64,000 nt of DNA, from positions 186,001 to 250,000 of the forward strand of contig NZ_LT629710.1 of the NCBI RefSeq assembly GCF_900104535.1, written 5' to 3'. Every line of letters starts with the position of its first letter. Positions within the stretch are counted from its first letter, which is position 1. The notes beneath the pieces were generated by a model. The model had not been told where the DNA came from and did no database searches. It saw only the letters and a list, made by a program, of their open reading frames with translations. Below, one piece after another: positions 16,656 through 25,678 of the stretch. The position numbers and the translations under genes are program-made. The stretch comes from Nakamurella panacisegetis (GTDB lineage: Bacteria > Actinomycetota > Actinomycetes > Mycobacteriales > Nakamurellaceae).

Positions 16656-18515
16656 CTACTTCTTGCCGGTCGGCGCGTCGGTGGACAGAGCGGCGATGAA
16701 CGCTTCCTGGGGGACCTCGACCCGGCCCACCATCTTCATCCGCTTCTTGCCCTCCTTCTGCTTCTCCAGCAGCTTGCGCTTCCGCGTGATGTCACCGCCG
16801 TAGCACTTGGCCAGGACGTCCTTGCGCATGGCCCGAATGGTTTCCCGGGCAATGACCCGAGATCCGACGGCGGCCTGGATCGGCACCTCGAACTGTTGGC
16901 GCGGAATCAGTTCCCGGAGTTTGGCCGTCATGGAGACGCCGTAGGCATAGGCGGAGTCACGGTGCAGGATCGCGGAGAACGCATCGACCGGCTCACCCTG
17001 CAGCAGGATGTCCACCTTCACCAGATCCGAGTCCTGCATGCCGATCTCCTCGTAGTCGAGGGAGGCATAGCCACGGGTGCGGGATTTCAGCGCGTCGAAG
17101 AAATCGAAGATGATCTCGCCCAGCGGCATGGTGTACCGCAATTCGACGCGGGTCTCGGACAGATAGTCCATCCCACCCAGCACACCGCGGCGCGACTGGC
17201 ACAGTTCCATGATCGCCCCGATGTATTCGCTCGGCGTGATGATCGTGCATTTCACGATCGGCTCGACGGTCGAGGCGATCTTGCCCTCGGGCCAGTCGCT
17301 GGGGTTGGTGACCGTGTGGACGGATGTGTCCTCCATCGTCACCTGATAGACGACGTTGGGGGCGGTGGAGATCAGGTCGAGGTTGAACTCGCGCTCCAGG
17401 CGATCGCGGGTGATCTCCAGATGCAGCAGACCCAGGTACCCACAGCGGTAGCCGAATCCGAGGGCGGCCGACGACTCCGGCTCGTAGGTCAGGGCGGCGT
17501 CGTTGAGCCGGAGCTTGTCCAAGGCATCCCGCAGGAGCGGGTAGTCCGAGCCGTCCAGCGGGTACAGGCCGGAGTAGACCATCGGGCGCGGATCCCGGTA
17601 ACCGGACAGGGCCTCGGTGGCCCCGCGCCGCTCCGACGTCACGGTGTCACCGACCTTGGACAGTCGCACGTCCTTCACGCCGGTGATCAGGTAACCGACC
17701 TCACCGACACCCAGCCCGCGGGTCGGGATGGGCTCGGGCGAGATGATGCCGACCTCGAGCAGTTCGTGGGTGGCCTTGGTCGACATCATCTGGATCCGCT
17801 CGCGGGGGGAGATCTGCCCGTCGATGACGCGGATGTAGGTGATGACGCCGCGGTAGATGTCATAGACCGAGTCGAAGATCATCGCCCGGGCCGGACCGTC
17901 GGGATTGCCGACCGGAGCCGGGATCTCCGCGACGACCTTGTCGAGCAGTTCCTTGACCCCGGCGCCGGTCTTGCCGGACACCCGCAACACGTCGTCGGGC
18001 GAACCGCCGAGGATGTGGGCGATCTCCTCGGCGAACCGCTCCGGCTGGGCGGCCGGGAGGTCGATCTTGTTCAGCACCGGGATGACGGTGAGGTTGTTCT
18101 CCAGGGCGAGGTAGAGGTTGGCCAGTGTCTGGGCCTCGATACCCTGCGCGGCGTCGACCAGCAGTACCGCCCCTTCGCAGGCAGCCAGGGAACGCGAGAC
18201 CTCGTAGGTGAAGTCAACGTGGCCGGGGGTGTCGATCAGGTGCAGGACGTGGTCCTGCATGTGACCCTCAGCATCGGCGACCGACCACGGCAGCCGGATG
18301 CTCTGCGACTTGATCGTGATGCCGCGCTCGCGCTCGATGTCCATCCGGTCCAGGTACTGGGCCCGCATCTGCCGTCCGTCGACCACCCCGGTCAGCTGCA
18401 ACATGCGATCGGCGAGCGTGGACTTGCCGTGGTCGATGTGCGCGATGATGCTGAAATTCCGGATCAGCTCCGGCGGGGTGAACGTCGTGCGGTGCGCGTG
18501 GGAAGCCTGGGTCAC
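16656..18515 (-). CDS. lepA: Elongation factor 4 (LepA)
   Basis: LepA is a ribosome-bound GTPase that promotes back-translocation or assembly of stalled ribosomes. The 619-residue protein starts with [21 protein letters not shown]; the G1 motif AHIDHGKST is near residue 27, G3 DTPGHVDF and G4 NKIDLP follow, then the translation-factor domains and the LepA-specific C-terminal domain with [20 protein letters not shown]. Full length and unremarkable. The 100-odd bases to the next gene hold nothing obvious. Confidence 0.98.
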   Translation of the reverse strand: MTQASHAHRTTFTPPELIRNFSIIAHIDHGKSTLADRMLQLTGVVDGRQMRAQYLDRMDIERERGITIKSQSIRLPWSVADAEGHMQDHVLHLIDTPGHVDFTYEVSRSLAACEGAVLLVDAAQGIEAQTLANLYLALENNLTVIPVLNKIDLPAAQPERFAEEIAHILGGSPDDVLRVSGKTGAGVKELLDKVVAEIPAPVGNPDGPARAMIFDSVYDIYRGVITYIRVIDGQISPRERIQMMSTKATHELLEVGIISPEPIPTRGLGVGEVGYLITGVKDVRLSKVGDTVTSERRGATEALSGYRDPRPMVYSGLYPLDGSDYPLLRDALDKLRLNDAALTYEPESSAALGFGYRCGYLGLLHLEITRDRLEREFNLDLISTAPNVVYQVTMEDTSVHTVTNPSDWPEGKIASTVEPIVKCTIITPSEYIGAIMELCQSRRGVLGGMDYLSETRVELRYTMPLGEIIFDFFDALKSRTRGYASLDYEEIGMQDSDLVKVDILLQGEPVDAFSAILHRDSAYAYGVSMTAKLRELIPRQQFEVPIQAAVGSRVIARETIRAMRKDVLAKCYGGDITRKRKLLEKQKEGKKRMKMVGRVEVPQEAFIAALSTDAPTGKK

Positions 18516-18661
18516 GAGGGTCTTTCTGCGGGAACGGGGGCTGACGGCGACCGGCCGTGGTCGACCGGGCAGTCCATTGTCCCACGCCTGGCCGTCACCC
18601 CGCGGCGCCCGGGACCAGCCGGTCCCCTATCCGTGAGCGGGCACCCGGCGCCGGCCGCGCG

Positions 18662-19738
18662 CTACGGAGCCGGGGCGACCGGGACGCTGCGGTCTTCGCG
18701 GCCGGCGCGCAACTCGTACATCCGGCGGTCGGCGGCATCCAGCAGTTCGTCCGGGGTCAACGCCAGCCCGAACGGGCGCTCGGCCACCCCGACGGTGACC
18801 CGCGGCACCACGCCGGCTTCGGCGCTGGTGGTCCGGTTGTTCAACCGGCGGGTCAGGGACGCCTCCGACGGCGCCGGCCAGCAGCCGACCATGACGAACT
18901 CGTCACCGCCCCACCGGACCAGCAGATCCTCGGGGCCGGCCAGCCCGCGGAGCGCGACCGCGATCTCCCGGAGGGCCTGGTCTCCGCGCTCGTGCCCGAA
19001 GAGGTCGTTCACCGACTTGAAGTGGTCGATGTCGACGAACGCGCACCAGACGCCGCGCCGTGCCCGATCCGACGCCCACAGCCGCGCGGCTCGCGTCTCG
19101 AACCCGGATCGATTGAGCAGACCGGTCAGCAGGTCGAATTCGGCCGCCAACCGCAGCTGGTCCATCAGATCTCGCTGCACAGTTCGTTCGTGCCGCTGGG
19201 CCAGGAAGAACCCGACGGCGATGGCGGCGCCCAGCGGGATCACCGGGATGAGGTTGATGAACAGCCCCCCGGGCACGCCGAACACCAGCCCGGCCGCGGC
19301 CCATGCAGTCATCCCGAACACCTGGAAGGCCACGAAGACGACCGCATTCCGGATGGTGGCGGCCGCGCCGACCAGGGCCAGGGCGGTGTAGGCGGTCAGC
19401 GATCCCCAGGTGAGCGGGGACGGGAGCGCGTGCATCAGAAAGCCGATGGTCGTACCGGCCAGGGCCAGCGCGGCGGCGATGTCCAGGGCGGTGGCCGAGA
19501 CCACCACGCCGGTCCGGACCAGAACCAGACCGACCAGACCCATCAGCCCGAGCGCGACCCCGAGCGCCGTGACGAACGGGCCCCAACGTCCGCCCTCGCG
19601 CATGGCGAGGTTGATCGCCAGGTTCGAGGCGGCGGACAGGCCGAGAGTCACCGAGGCCATGTAGTTGAGCGGCCGTTCCGGACGGTCCGGGGCAGCCGTC
19701 GTCGACCCGGCGGAGACCGACCTTCGACAGCGACTCAC
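18662..19738 (-). CDS. Membrane-bound diguanylate cyclase (GGDEF)
   Basis: The N-terminal part (about residues 28-195) carries six or so membrane helices, and the C-terminal part (about 200-350) is a GGDEF domain with the intact active-site motif RWGGDEF, so it should make cyclic di-GMP. The allosteric inhibitory RxxD motif, expected five residues before the GG, reads GPED, so product inhibition is probably lost. The listed start is a GTG; the ATG beginning MASVTLGL (19660) is an alternative. It stands alone, transcribed leftward and divergent from the amidohydrolase gene. Confidence 0.85.
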   Translation of the reverse strand: MSRCRRSVSAGSTTAAPDRPERPLNYMASVTLGLSAASNLAINLAMREGGRWGPFVTALGVALGLMGLVGLVLVRTGVVVSATALDIAAALALAGTTIGFLMHALPSPLTWGSLTAYTALALVGAAATIRNAVVFVAFQVFGMTAWAAAGLVFGVPGGLFINLIPVIPLGAAIAVGFFLAQRHERTVQRDLMDQLRLAAEFDLLTGLLNRSGFETRAARLWASDRARRGVWCAFVDIDHFKSVNDLFGHERGDQALREIAVALRGLAGPEDLLVRWGGDEFVMVGCWPAPSEASLTRRLNNRTTSAEAGVVPRVTVGVAERPFGLALTPDELLDAADRRMYELRAGREDRSVPVAPAP

Positions 19739-19943
19739 TGGAGCTCAGCCTCGGTTTCGAGCAGTTCATCAGGGTTCTGGGTCGGTCCAGGACGGACCGT
19801 GGCCGATGTTACGGGGTGCCACTCACCGGGAACGCAGCGATCACGCGTCGCCGCGCCCGGACCGCCGTCGGACCCGGCGAGTAGCTTCGGACCTCGGCGG
19901 CCCTCGGCGGGTCCGCGGTCCCGAAACGCGCACGGAGGAAATC

Positions 19944-21140
19944 ATGAGTTCACTGCTGGCCATCGTCGATGTGCACGTCGTACCGATCGACGGTGCGCCC
20001 TTCGACGGTGCCGTCGTGGTCACCGACGGGATCATCACGGCGGCCGGACCGGACGTGGTGGCTCCGCCCGGAGCCGAGATCGTCGACGGCCAGGGTCAAT
20101 GGTTGCTGCCCGGATTCATCGACGCGCACACCCATCTCGGCGTGCACGAGGAAGCCGAGGGCTGGGCCGGCGACGACACGAACGAGATGACGGATCCGGT
20201 GACGGCCGGGGTGCGGGCGCTGGATGCCATCAACCCGGTGGAGACCGGTTTCGACGACGCCCTGTCGGGCGGGGTGACCACGGTCAACGTGAACCCGGGG
20301 TCGGGTAATCCGATCGGCGGGTTGACGGTGGCCATCCACACGTGGGGACGAACGGTCGACGATATGGTGCTGCGGTCCCCATCCGGCCTGAAATCGGCCC
20401 TGGGCGAGAACCCCAAGCGCGTCTACGGCGACCGCAAGCAGACGCCGTCCACTCGGTTGGGTACCGCCGCGGTGATCCGCAACGCGTTCGTCGAGGCCTC
20501 CAACTACCTCGATCAACTCGCCCACGCGGATCCGGACAAGGCCGCGCCGTCCCGCGATCTCAAGCTCGAGGCGCTCGCATCGGTGCTGAATCGGGAGATC
20601 CCGTGGCGACAGCACTCCCACCGCGCCGACGACATCGCGACCGGGATCCGGATCGCTGAGGAGTTCGGCTACCAGCTTGTCATCGACCACGGCACCGAGG
20701 CCCACCTGATCGCGGATGTGTTGGCCGCCAAGGGAATACCGGTACTCATCGGCCCGCTGTTCACCACCCGGTCGAAGGTGGAGTTGCGCAATCGCTCGCT
20801 GGCCAATCCCGGACGGCTGGCCGCGGCGGGAGTGGAGATCTCGATCATCACCGACCATCCGGTGGTGCCGATCCACTTCCTGGTGCACCAGGCCACTCTC
20901 GCCGTCAAGGAGGGGTTGGACGCGGTCACGGCCCTGGAGGCCATCACCATCAACCCGGCGAAGGTGATGGGTGTGGACGACCGGGTGGGCTCGATCACGC
21001 CGGGCAAGAGCGCCGATCTGGTGTTGTGGTCCGGTGACCCGCTGGACGTGATGCAACGCGCCCTGTCCGTCTACATCGCCGGTCAACCGGTGTACGCCTA
21101 CGACGCCGCGACCGGGACCGGGAAGGTGACGCCGCGGTGA
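19944..21140 (+). CDS. Amidohydrolase (imidazolonepropionase/dipeptidase-like)
   Basis: This is a metal-dependent amidohydrolase of 398 residues. The metal motif DAHTHLG is near residue 58, other ligands lie in QHSHRADD and DHGTEAHL, and the conserved Asp is in IITDHPV. The C-terminus GSITPGKSADLVLWSGDPL returns to the composite domain of the superfamily. The ATG at 19944 follows GGAGGAAATC, a strong Shine-Dalgarno; the reading frame upstream is open but unrelated. The substrate is unknown. The next gene starts within its stop codon. Confidence 0.9.
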   Translation: MSSLLAIVDVHVVPIDGAPFDGAVVVTDGIITAAGPDVVAPPGAEIVDGQGQWLLPGFIDAHTHLGVHEEAEGWAGDDTNEMTDPVTAGVRALDAINPVETGFDDALSGGVTTVNVNPGSGNPIGGLTVAIHTWGRTVDDMVLRSPSGLKSALGENPKRVYGDRKQTPSTRLGTAAVIRNAFVEASNYLDQLAHADPDKAAPSRDLKLEALASVLNREIPWRQHSHRADDIATGIRIAEEFGYQLVIDHGTEAHLIADVLAAKGIPVLIGPLFTTRSKVELRNRSLANPGRLAAAGVEISIITDHPVVPIHFLVHQATLAVKEGLDAVTALEAITINPAKVMGVDDRVGSITPGKSADLVLWSGDPLDVMQRALSVYIAGQPVYAYDAATGTGKVTPR

Positions 21141-21535
21141 CTCCGGCGCCCGGACCGACCGCCCGGATCGCCGTGATGTGCCTTGCTCTGCCGGACACAT
21201 CGGTGCGACCGGCCCATGGCGCACCGGCGTATCAGGTCCGCGGCAAGACCTTCGCCACGGTCATGGACGACCACCACGGAAGCGGTCGGACCGAGCTGTG
21301 GGTGAAGGGTGCCCCAGGCGCGCAGGCCGAGTGGATTGCCGCGGATCCCGGGAGTTACTACGTCCCGGCCTACGTGGGATCGAACGGATGGATCGGGGTC
21401 TGGCTGGACCGCCCGGTCGATTGGTCCGCCGTCGCCGAGCTGCTGGTGGAGGGGTATCTGCTGCAATCCGGACCCCGCACCGCGGCCAGCGTCGATCCGA
21501 AAGACCTTCTCCGCTCGGCCCTGGACGCTCGCTGA
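21137..21535 (+). CDS. MmcQ/YjbR family protein
   Basis: The 132-residue protein matches the MmcQ/YjbR fold (CyaY-like, sometimes called DNA-binding): CLALPDTS near the start, a central YQVRGKTFATVMDDHH, and WIGVWLDRPVDWSAVAELLVEGY at the end. Its GTG overlaps the amidohydrolase stop by four bases, and its TGA overlaps the mug ATG by one base (TGATG), so the three genes form one operon. The cellular role of this family is not established. Confidence 0.8.
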   Translation: MTPAPGPTARIAVMCLALPDTSVRPAHGAPAYQVRGKTFATVMDDHHGSGRTELWVKGAPGAQAEWIAADPGSYYVPAYVGSNGWIGVWLDRPVDWSAVAELLVEGYLLQSGPRTAASVDPKDLLRSALDAR

Positions 21536-22104
21536 TGGGCCGCAGCCGCAGCGAGTTGCAGGCGTTCAGCGGCAGAACCGTCCCCGATCTGCTGGGCCCG
21601 GACGTGCGGCTGTTGTTCGTCGGCATCAATCCGGGCTTGTGGACGGCCGCGGTCGGAGCCCATTTCGCCCGGCGCGGCAATCGTTTCTACCCGGCTCTGC
21701 GCCGGGGCGGAATCATCGACCGGGACATCGACGCCTCGGCCGGTTACCGCCCGGAGGATCTCGCCCATCTGCTCGAGCGCGGGATCGGGATCACCAACCT
21801 GGTCCCGGCGGCCAGCGCCAGAGCCGACGAATTGACCCGGGAGCAACTCCGTGCCGGCGGTGTTTCCCTGGCCGAGGTCGTGGCCCGGGTCCGCCCGAAA
21901 GTCGTGGCCGTACTGGGGATCACTGCCTACCGGACGGCGTTCGGTCGCCCGGGCGCCCGGCCCGGGCGGCAGAGCGAGGAGATCGCCGGCGTCCCGGTGT
22001 GGGTGCTGCCGAACCCCAGTGGCCTGAACGCCCACGAGACCGTGGACAGCCTGGCCGCGGCCTACCGGGAGGTCGCCGTCGCGGCCGGCCTGGCGACGGG
22101 CTGA
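21535..22104 (+). CDS. mug: G/U(T) mismatch-specific DNA glycosylase Mug
   Basis: Mug excises uracil or thymine from mismatches with guanine. The family-1 motif is LLFVGINPGL near residue 28 and the second motif is LPNPSGLNAH near residue 164. I used the ATG at 21535, in the TGATG junction with the preceding gene, giving 189 residues, the usual length. It ends just before a tandem repeat and a 17-bp-stem hairpin that likely ends the operon. Confidence 0.9.
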   Translation: MGRSRSELQAFSGRTVPDLLGPDVRLLFVGINPGLWTAAVGAHFARRGNRFYPALRRGGIIDRDIDASAGYRPEDLAHLLERGIGITNLVPAASARADELTREQLRAGGVSLAEVVARVRPKVVAVLGITAYRTAFGRPGARPGRQSEEIAGVPVWVLPNPSGLNAHETVDSLAAAYREVAVAAGLATG

Positions 22105-22146
22105 CCAAGGGCGGGCGTCCAAGGGCGGGCGTCCAAGGGCGGGCGT
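22105..22146 (+). repeat. Tandem repeat, three exact copies of 14 bp
   Basis: CCAAGGGCGGGCGT is repeated three times without interruption directly after the mug stop codon. The last copy runs into the hairpin at 22138. Copy number could vary by slippage. Confidence 0.9.
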
Positions 22147-22173
22147 CACGGGACAGGTCCCGTGACGCCCGCC
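22138..22173. terminator. Bidirectional hairpin terminator between mug and the MFS gene
   Basis: A perfect 17-bp stem (GGCGGGCGTCACGGGAC and its complement) closes on a 2-base spacer. It lies between two convergent genes, 34 bases after the mug stop and 21 after the MFS stop. No T-run follows in either direction, as is common for high-GC actinobacterial terminators. Confidence 0.75.
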
Positions 22174-22193
22174 GCGTCGGGTACCGCTCGGTC

Positions 22194-23657
22194 TCAGGCG
22201 TCGGCCAGTTCCGGCGTACGCGCAGCGGCCTCGGTTCGGGCCGCCGTGGCCCGCAGCCCGACGTAGGCGGCGACCGCACCGGCCGCGACCAGCGCAGCGG
22301 CCACCAGCAGGCCGACCCGGTACCCGCCGAGGAACGCGTCCACCGGGGCGGTGCCACCGGAGAGCAGCCCGGACTGACGCGCGGCCAGAATCGCGCCGAT
22401 CACCGTGATGCCGAGCAGCCCGGCCACTTCCCGCGAAGCGTTGAAGATGCCGGACGCCACGCCGGCCTCCTCCCGGGGCATGGCGTCGAGGACACTGGCG
22501 GTCAACGGCACGGTCAAGCCACCGCCGATGCCGATCACCGCAAAGCTGGGCATCAGGTCGAGGAAGGTGGCATCCGCCGACAACAGGCTGACCGACGCGA
22601 TGCCCGCCCCCATCAGCAACATGGCCACGGCCACCACCCGATGGGCCCCGAGCCGCCGTGACACCTGCTCGGAGATGACGGCGCCGGCAGCCATCAGCAA
22701 GGCCATGGGCAGGAAGGCCAGACCGGCCTTGGTGGGCGAGAATCCGAGCACGTTCTGCAGGTACAGCGAGGTGAAGAAGTAGATTCCGAAGAGACCGAAG
22801 CCCCACATCATGAGGGCGATCAGACCGCCGGTGAAGACCCGCTCGGCGAACAGCGAGATCTGGACCATGGGCTGGGCGCTGCGTAGCTCGATGCGGATGA
22901 ACGCGACGGCCAACCCGATGGCGACGGCGAACGAGATCAGGATGAGAGTCGAGGTCCATCCCCGGCGTTCGCCTTCGATCAGGGCGAAGGTCAGCGCGAA
23001 CAGCGCCAGGGCCGACGTGACCAGACCAGGCACGTCGAGCCGGCGCGGGCCGGAATCGACCCTGGACTCGCCGATCACCCTGGCACCGAGGGCGAAGGTG
23101 GCGACACCGACGGGGACGTTGATGAAGAAGATCCATTCCCAGCTGGCGTGCTGCGACAGCAGGCCGCCGAGCAGCGGACCGACGGCTAACGCGAGGGCTC
23201 CCACCCCGCTCCAGATGCCAACGGCGGCCGCTCGCTGCCGAGCGTTCGTGTAGGTGGCGGAGATGATGGCCAACGTGGTCGGGGTGACCAGGGCCGCTCC
23301 GAGACCCTGCAGCGCCCGGCTCCCGATGAGCGTGGCCGAGTCGCCGGCCAGACCCGCGGCCAGCGAGGCCACGGTGAACAGGGCGAGCCCGATCAGGAAC
23401 AACCGCTTGCGCCCGAACACATCCGCGAGTCGTCCGCCGGCCAGCAGCAGGCTCGCGAAGACGAGGATGTAGGAGCTGACCACCCACTCCAGCCCGGAGA
23501 TGCTCAGGTGCAGGTCCTTCTGGATGGCCGGCGTGGCCACGTTGACGATGTTGTTGTCCAGGTAGGTCATGAAAGTGGCCAGAGCCACCGCGAGAAGGGT
23601 GAGCCGGGGTCGCAACGCTGGCGGCGCGCTCTTGGATCCGGTGCCGGTGATTGTCAT
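22194..23657 (-). CDS. MFS drug efflux transporter (DHA2, 14-helix type)
   Basis: The 487-residue membrane protein is a proton-coupled multidrug exporter of the DHA2 family (EmrB/QacA type). Hallmarks are LDNNIVNVATPAIQKDL in the first helix, the loop motif GGRLADVFGRKRLF between helices 2 and 3, and motif C in GPLLGGLL. About 14 helices can be counted. GGAG lies nine bases before the ATG. It is transcribed divergently from a TetR-family gene with a 28-bp palindrome between them, the standard layout of a substrate-induced efflux pump. Confidence 0.93.
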   Translation of the reverse strand: MTITGTGSKSAPPALRPRLTLLAVALATFMTYLDNNIVNVATPAIQKDLHLSISGLEWVVSSYILVFASLLLAGGRLADVFGRKRLFLIGLALFTVASLAAGLAGDSATLIGSRALQGLGAALVTPTTLAIISATYTNARQRAAAVGIWSGVGALALAVGPLLGGLLSQHASWEWIFFINVPVGVATFALGARVIGESRVDSGPRRLDVPGLVTSALALFALTFALIEGERRGWTSTLILISFAVAIGLAVAFIRIELRSAQPMVQISLFAERVFTGGLIALMMWGFGLFGIYFFTSLYLQNVLGFSPTKAGLAFLPMALLMAAGAVISEQVSRRLGAHRVVAVAMLLMGAGIASVSLLSADATFLDLMPSFAVIGIGGGLTVPLTASVLDAMPREEAGVASGIFNASREVAGLLGITVIGAILAARQSGLLSGGTAPVDAFLGGYRVGLLVAAALVAAGAVAAYVGLRATAARTEAAARTPELADA

Positions 23658-23669
23658 CTACGTCATCTC

Positions 23670-23697
23670 CTATACGTCGTACATGTATGCCGTATAG
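23670..23697. promoter_or_regulatory. 28-bp palindromic operator for the TetR regulator
   Basis: Arms CTATACG (23670-23676) and CGTATAG (23691-23697) flank a central TACATGTA palindrome (23680-23687). The site lies in the 69-bp divergent gap between the MFS and tetR genes, where binding would block both promoters. A second short palindrome, CTGTACAG, occurs at 23711-23718. Confidence 0.7.
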
Positions 23698-23726
23698 CAA
23701 ACGCTCTACGCTGTACAGTTGTCAAC

Positions 23727-24446
23727 ATGGTTTCGGCAATCAGTTCGCAGAGCACGGCCCAACCGGCCAGATCCCGTCGTCGGCCACCCCAGCCGGCCGA
23801 GGATCTGACCAGGGAGTCGGTCATCGAGGTCGCCCTGAACATGGCCGACACCCAGGGAATCGACAAGGTGACCATCCGCGGCTTGGCCCAGCACTTCGGG
23901 GTGACGCCGATGGCTCTGTACTGGCACGTCAAGAACAAGGACGAACTGCTCGCGGCCATGGGCGACCAGGTGTTCGCCGGCATCGAGATCCCGGACGAGG
24001 ACGGCCGTCCCTGGCACGAGACCTATCGCACTCTGCTGGAACGACTGCTCGCCGCCCTTCGCTCGCATCCGGGCGCGATGGACCTCGTCGGCGCCCGGGT
24101 GCTGCACAACGAGAAGGGGCTCGACCTCACCGAGCGTGCCCTGTCCCTGCTGCGCGGGGCGGGACTGTCGGTGCAGGCCAGTGCCGACATCGCCCGGGCT
24201 TCGCTGCAGACCATGATGATGCTCGTCTCCGTCCAGCCCGGCGCGGAATACGGCTTCCCCCAGTCACAATGGGACGAACTCAAGGCTCGGAAGCGGGCCG
24301 GCCTGGCCGCGCTCCCGCGCGACCGGTACCCGTTGCTGCTGGAGTCGGCGTCCGCCCTGATCGAGTGCGAGGACGACGCGACGTACTTCGGTGCCGGAAT
24401 CGACCTGTTCATGGCCGGGGTCAAGGCGCAGGTCGCGGCGCTGTAG
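23727..24446 (+). CDS. TetR family repressor of the MFS pump
   Basis: The 239-residue protein has an N-terminal helix-turn-helix (about residues 30-75, containing VTIRGLAQHFGVTPMALYWH) and a TetR-type ligand-binding C-terminal region. I used the ATG at 23727, giving MVSAISSQSTAQ; the N-terminal 25 residues are basic and Pro-rich. Divergent placement from the exporter predicts that it represses the pump until a substrate binds. Its stop codon and that of the convergent DoxX gene are one base apart. Confidence 0.9.
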   Translation: MVSAISSQSTAQPARSRRRPPQPAEDLTRESVIEVALNMADTQGIDKVTIRGLAQHFGVTPMALYWHVKNKDELLAAMGDQVFAGIEIPDEDGRPWHETYRTLLERLLAALRSHPGAMDLVGARVLHNEKGLDLTERALSLLRGAGLSVQASADIARASLQTMMMLVSVQPGAEYGFPQSQWDELKARKRAGLAALPRDRYPLLLESASALIECEDDATYFGAGIDLFMAGVKAQVAAL

Positions 24447-24447
24447 A

Positions 24448-24804
24448 TCAGGCCCGGGTCGCCCACCCGATCAGCGGCACCTGCAGTGGGAGCCGGGCCC
24501 ATGCCGCGATCCGGAACCACAACGGTCGGTTCCCGGAGCGGAGCGCCATCGACACGTTGGCCGGGAACACGGCGATCAGCAGCGCGGCCGAGAGCAGCCC
24601 ACCGATTCGACGAGTGCGAGGCACGGCCAACAGCACCGCGCTCGCCAACTCGACGGCCCCACTGATCGCCACCAGCTCTTCCTTGCGGGGCAACATCTTC
24701 GGCACGATGCCCACGAACGGCCGGGGGCGGCGGAAGTGCAGCACCCCGGATCCGGCGAACAGCGCGATCAACACAACGGTGGTGCCTGACGGCCGGCGGT
24801 TCAT
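24448..24804 (-). CDS. DoxX-like small membrane protein
   Basis: The 118-residue protein has four short membrane helices and the DoxX-family block GVLHFRRPRPFVGIVPKMLP. DoxX proteins associate with thiol or redox homeostasis in some actinobacteria. I chose the ATG at 24804 (MNRRPSG) because GGGGGAG lies nine bases upstream; an in-frame start at 24822 is possible. It is the last gene of the hydrolase-SDR-DoxX unit read leftward from 26479. Confidence 0.82.
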   Translation of the reverse strand: MNRRPSGTTVVLIALFAGSGVLHFRRPRPFVGIVPKMLPRKEELVAISGAVELASAVLLAVPRTRRIGGLLSAALLIAVFPANVSMALRSGNRPLWFRIAAWARLPLQVPLIGWATRA

Positions 24805-24885
24805 CGGTCCATGCTCCCCCAACCCGTCACTGCTCCCGAGGTGGGGACTCGACTCACGAGGATCCGGCGGTTGGGACGGTCCGGC

Positions 24886-25671
24886 TCACAGCGTGCTGGT
24901 CAGACCGCCGTCGATGACGAAGTCGGCCCCTGTCACATTGGCCGCGCGTGTGCCGGCGAGCAGCACGACCAGATCCGCCACCTCCTGCGGTTGGGTGAAC
25001 CGGCCGGTGGCCGTACCGGCCGTGGCCGCCGCGACGATCGTCGCCGGGTCCTGACCGGACGCTCCGGAGATGGCATCGGCCACTCCCCCTTCCGCCAGCC
25101 ACAGATCGGTCTCGACCGGGCCGGGACTGACCGTGTTGACCCGGATCCCCAGCGGCCCAACCTCTTTGGACAGCGCCTTGCTGAAATTGGCCAGCGCCGC
25201 CTTGGCTGCGCAGTAGTCGATGACACCCGGATCGGGCAGGAACGAATTCACCGAGGCCACCGTGACGATCGTTCCGGAGCCGGCGGCCAGCATCCCCGGG
25301 AGCACGGCGCGAACGGACCGAACCGCGGCCATGAACGTGAGGTTCATGGAGTCCATCCACTGCTCGTCGGTGACGGCCAGGAACCCGTCGACCCGCGGCG
25401 TCACCGCACCCACGTTGTTGACCAGGATGTCGACGCCACCACCGGCGAGGGCCTGGTCGATCAAGTGCTGCGGTCCGTCGGGCGTCGCCAGATCGACTCG
25501 GGCCGCGGTCACCGACCCGGCGGCGACCAGAGCGTCCAGGCGCGGGCTGCTGTGCCGAGCCCCGGCGATCACATGCGCGCCCTCGGCGGCCAGTGATTCG
25601 ACGATGGCCAGACCGATACCCTTGCTGGCCCCGGTGACCACTGCCCGACGGCCACGAAGTCCGGTGTCCAT
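24886..25671 (-). CDS. Short-chain dehydrogenase/reductase
   Basis: This is a classical SDR oxidoreductase of 261 residues. The cofactor motif TGASKGIG is at residues 14-21, NNVG near 86, the catalytic Ser in ASVNS, and YCAAK (YxxxK) near residue 151. An Arg after the second strand (AGARHS) suggests NADP(H) preference. It starts seven bases after the stop of the alpha/beta hydrolase, so the two are translated from one message. Substrate unknown. Confidence 0.92.
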   Translation of the reverse strand: MDTGLRGRRAVVTGASKGIGLAIVESLAAEGAHVIAGARHSSPRLDALVAAGSVTAARVDLATPDGPQHLIDQALAGGGVDILVNNVGAVTPRVDGFLAVTDEQWMDSMNLTFMAAVRSVRAVLPGMLAAGSGTIVTVASVNSFLPDPGVIDYCAAKAALANFSKALSKEVGPLGIRVNTVSPGPVETDLWLAEGGVADAISGASGQDPATIVAAATAGTATGRFTQPQEVADLVVLLAGTRAANVTGADFVIDGGLTSTL

Positions 25672-25678
25672 CCTGGTC

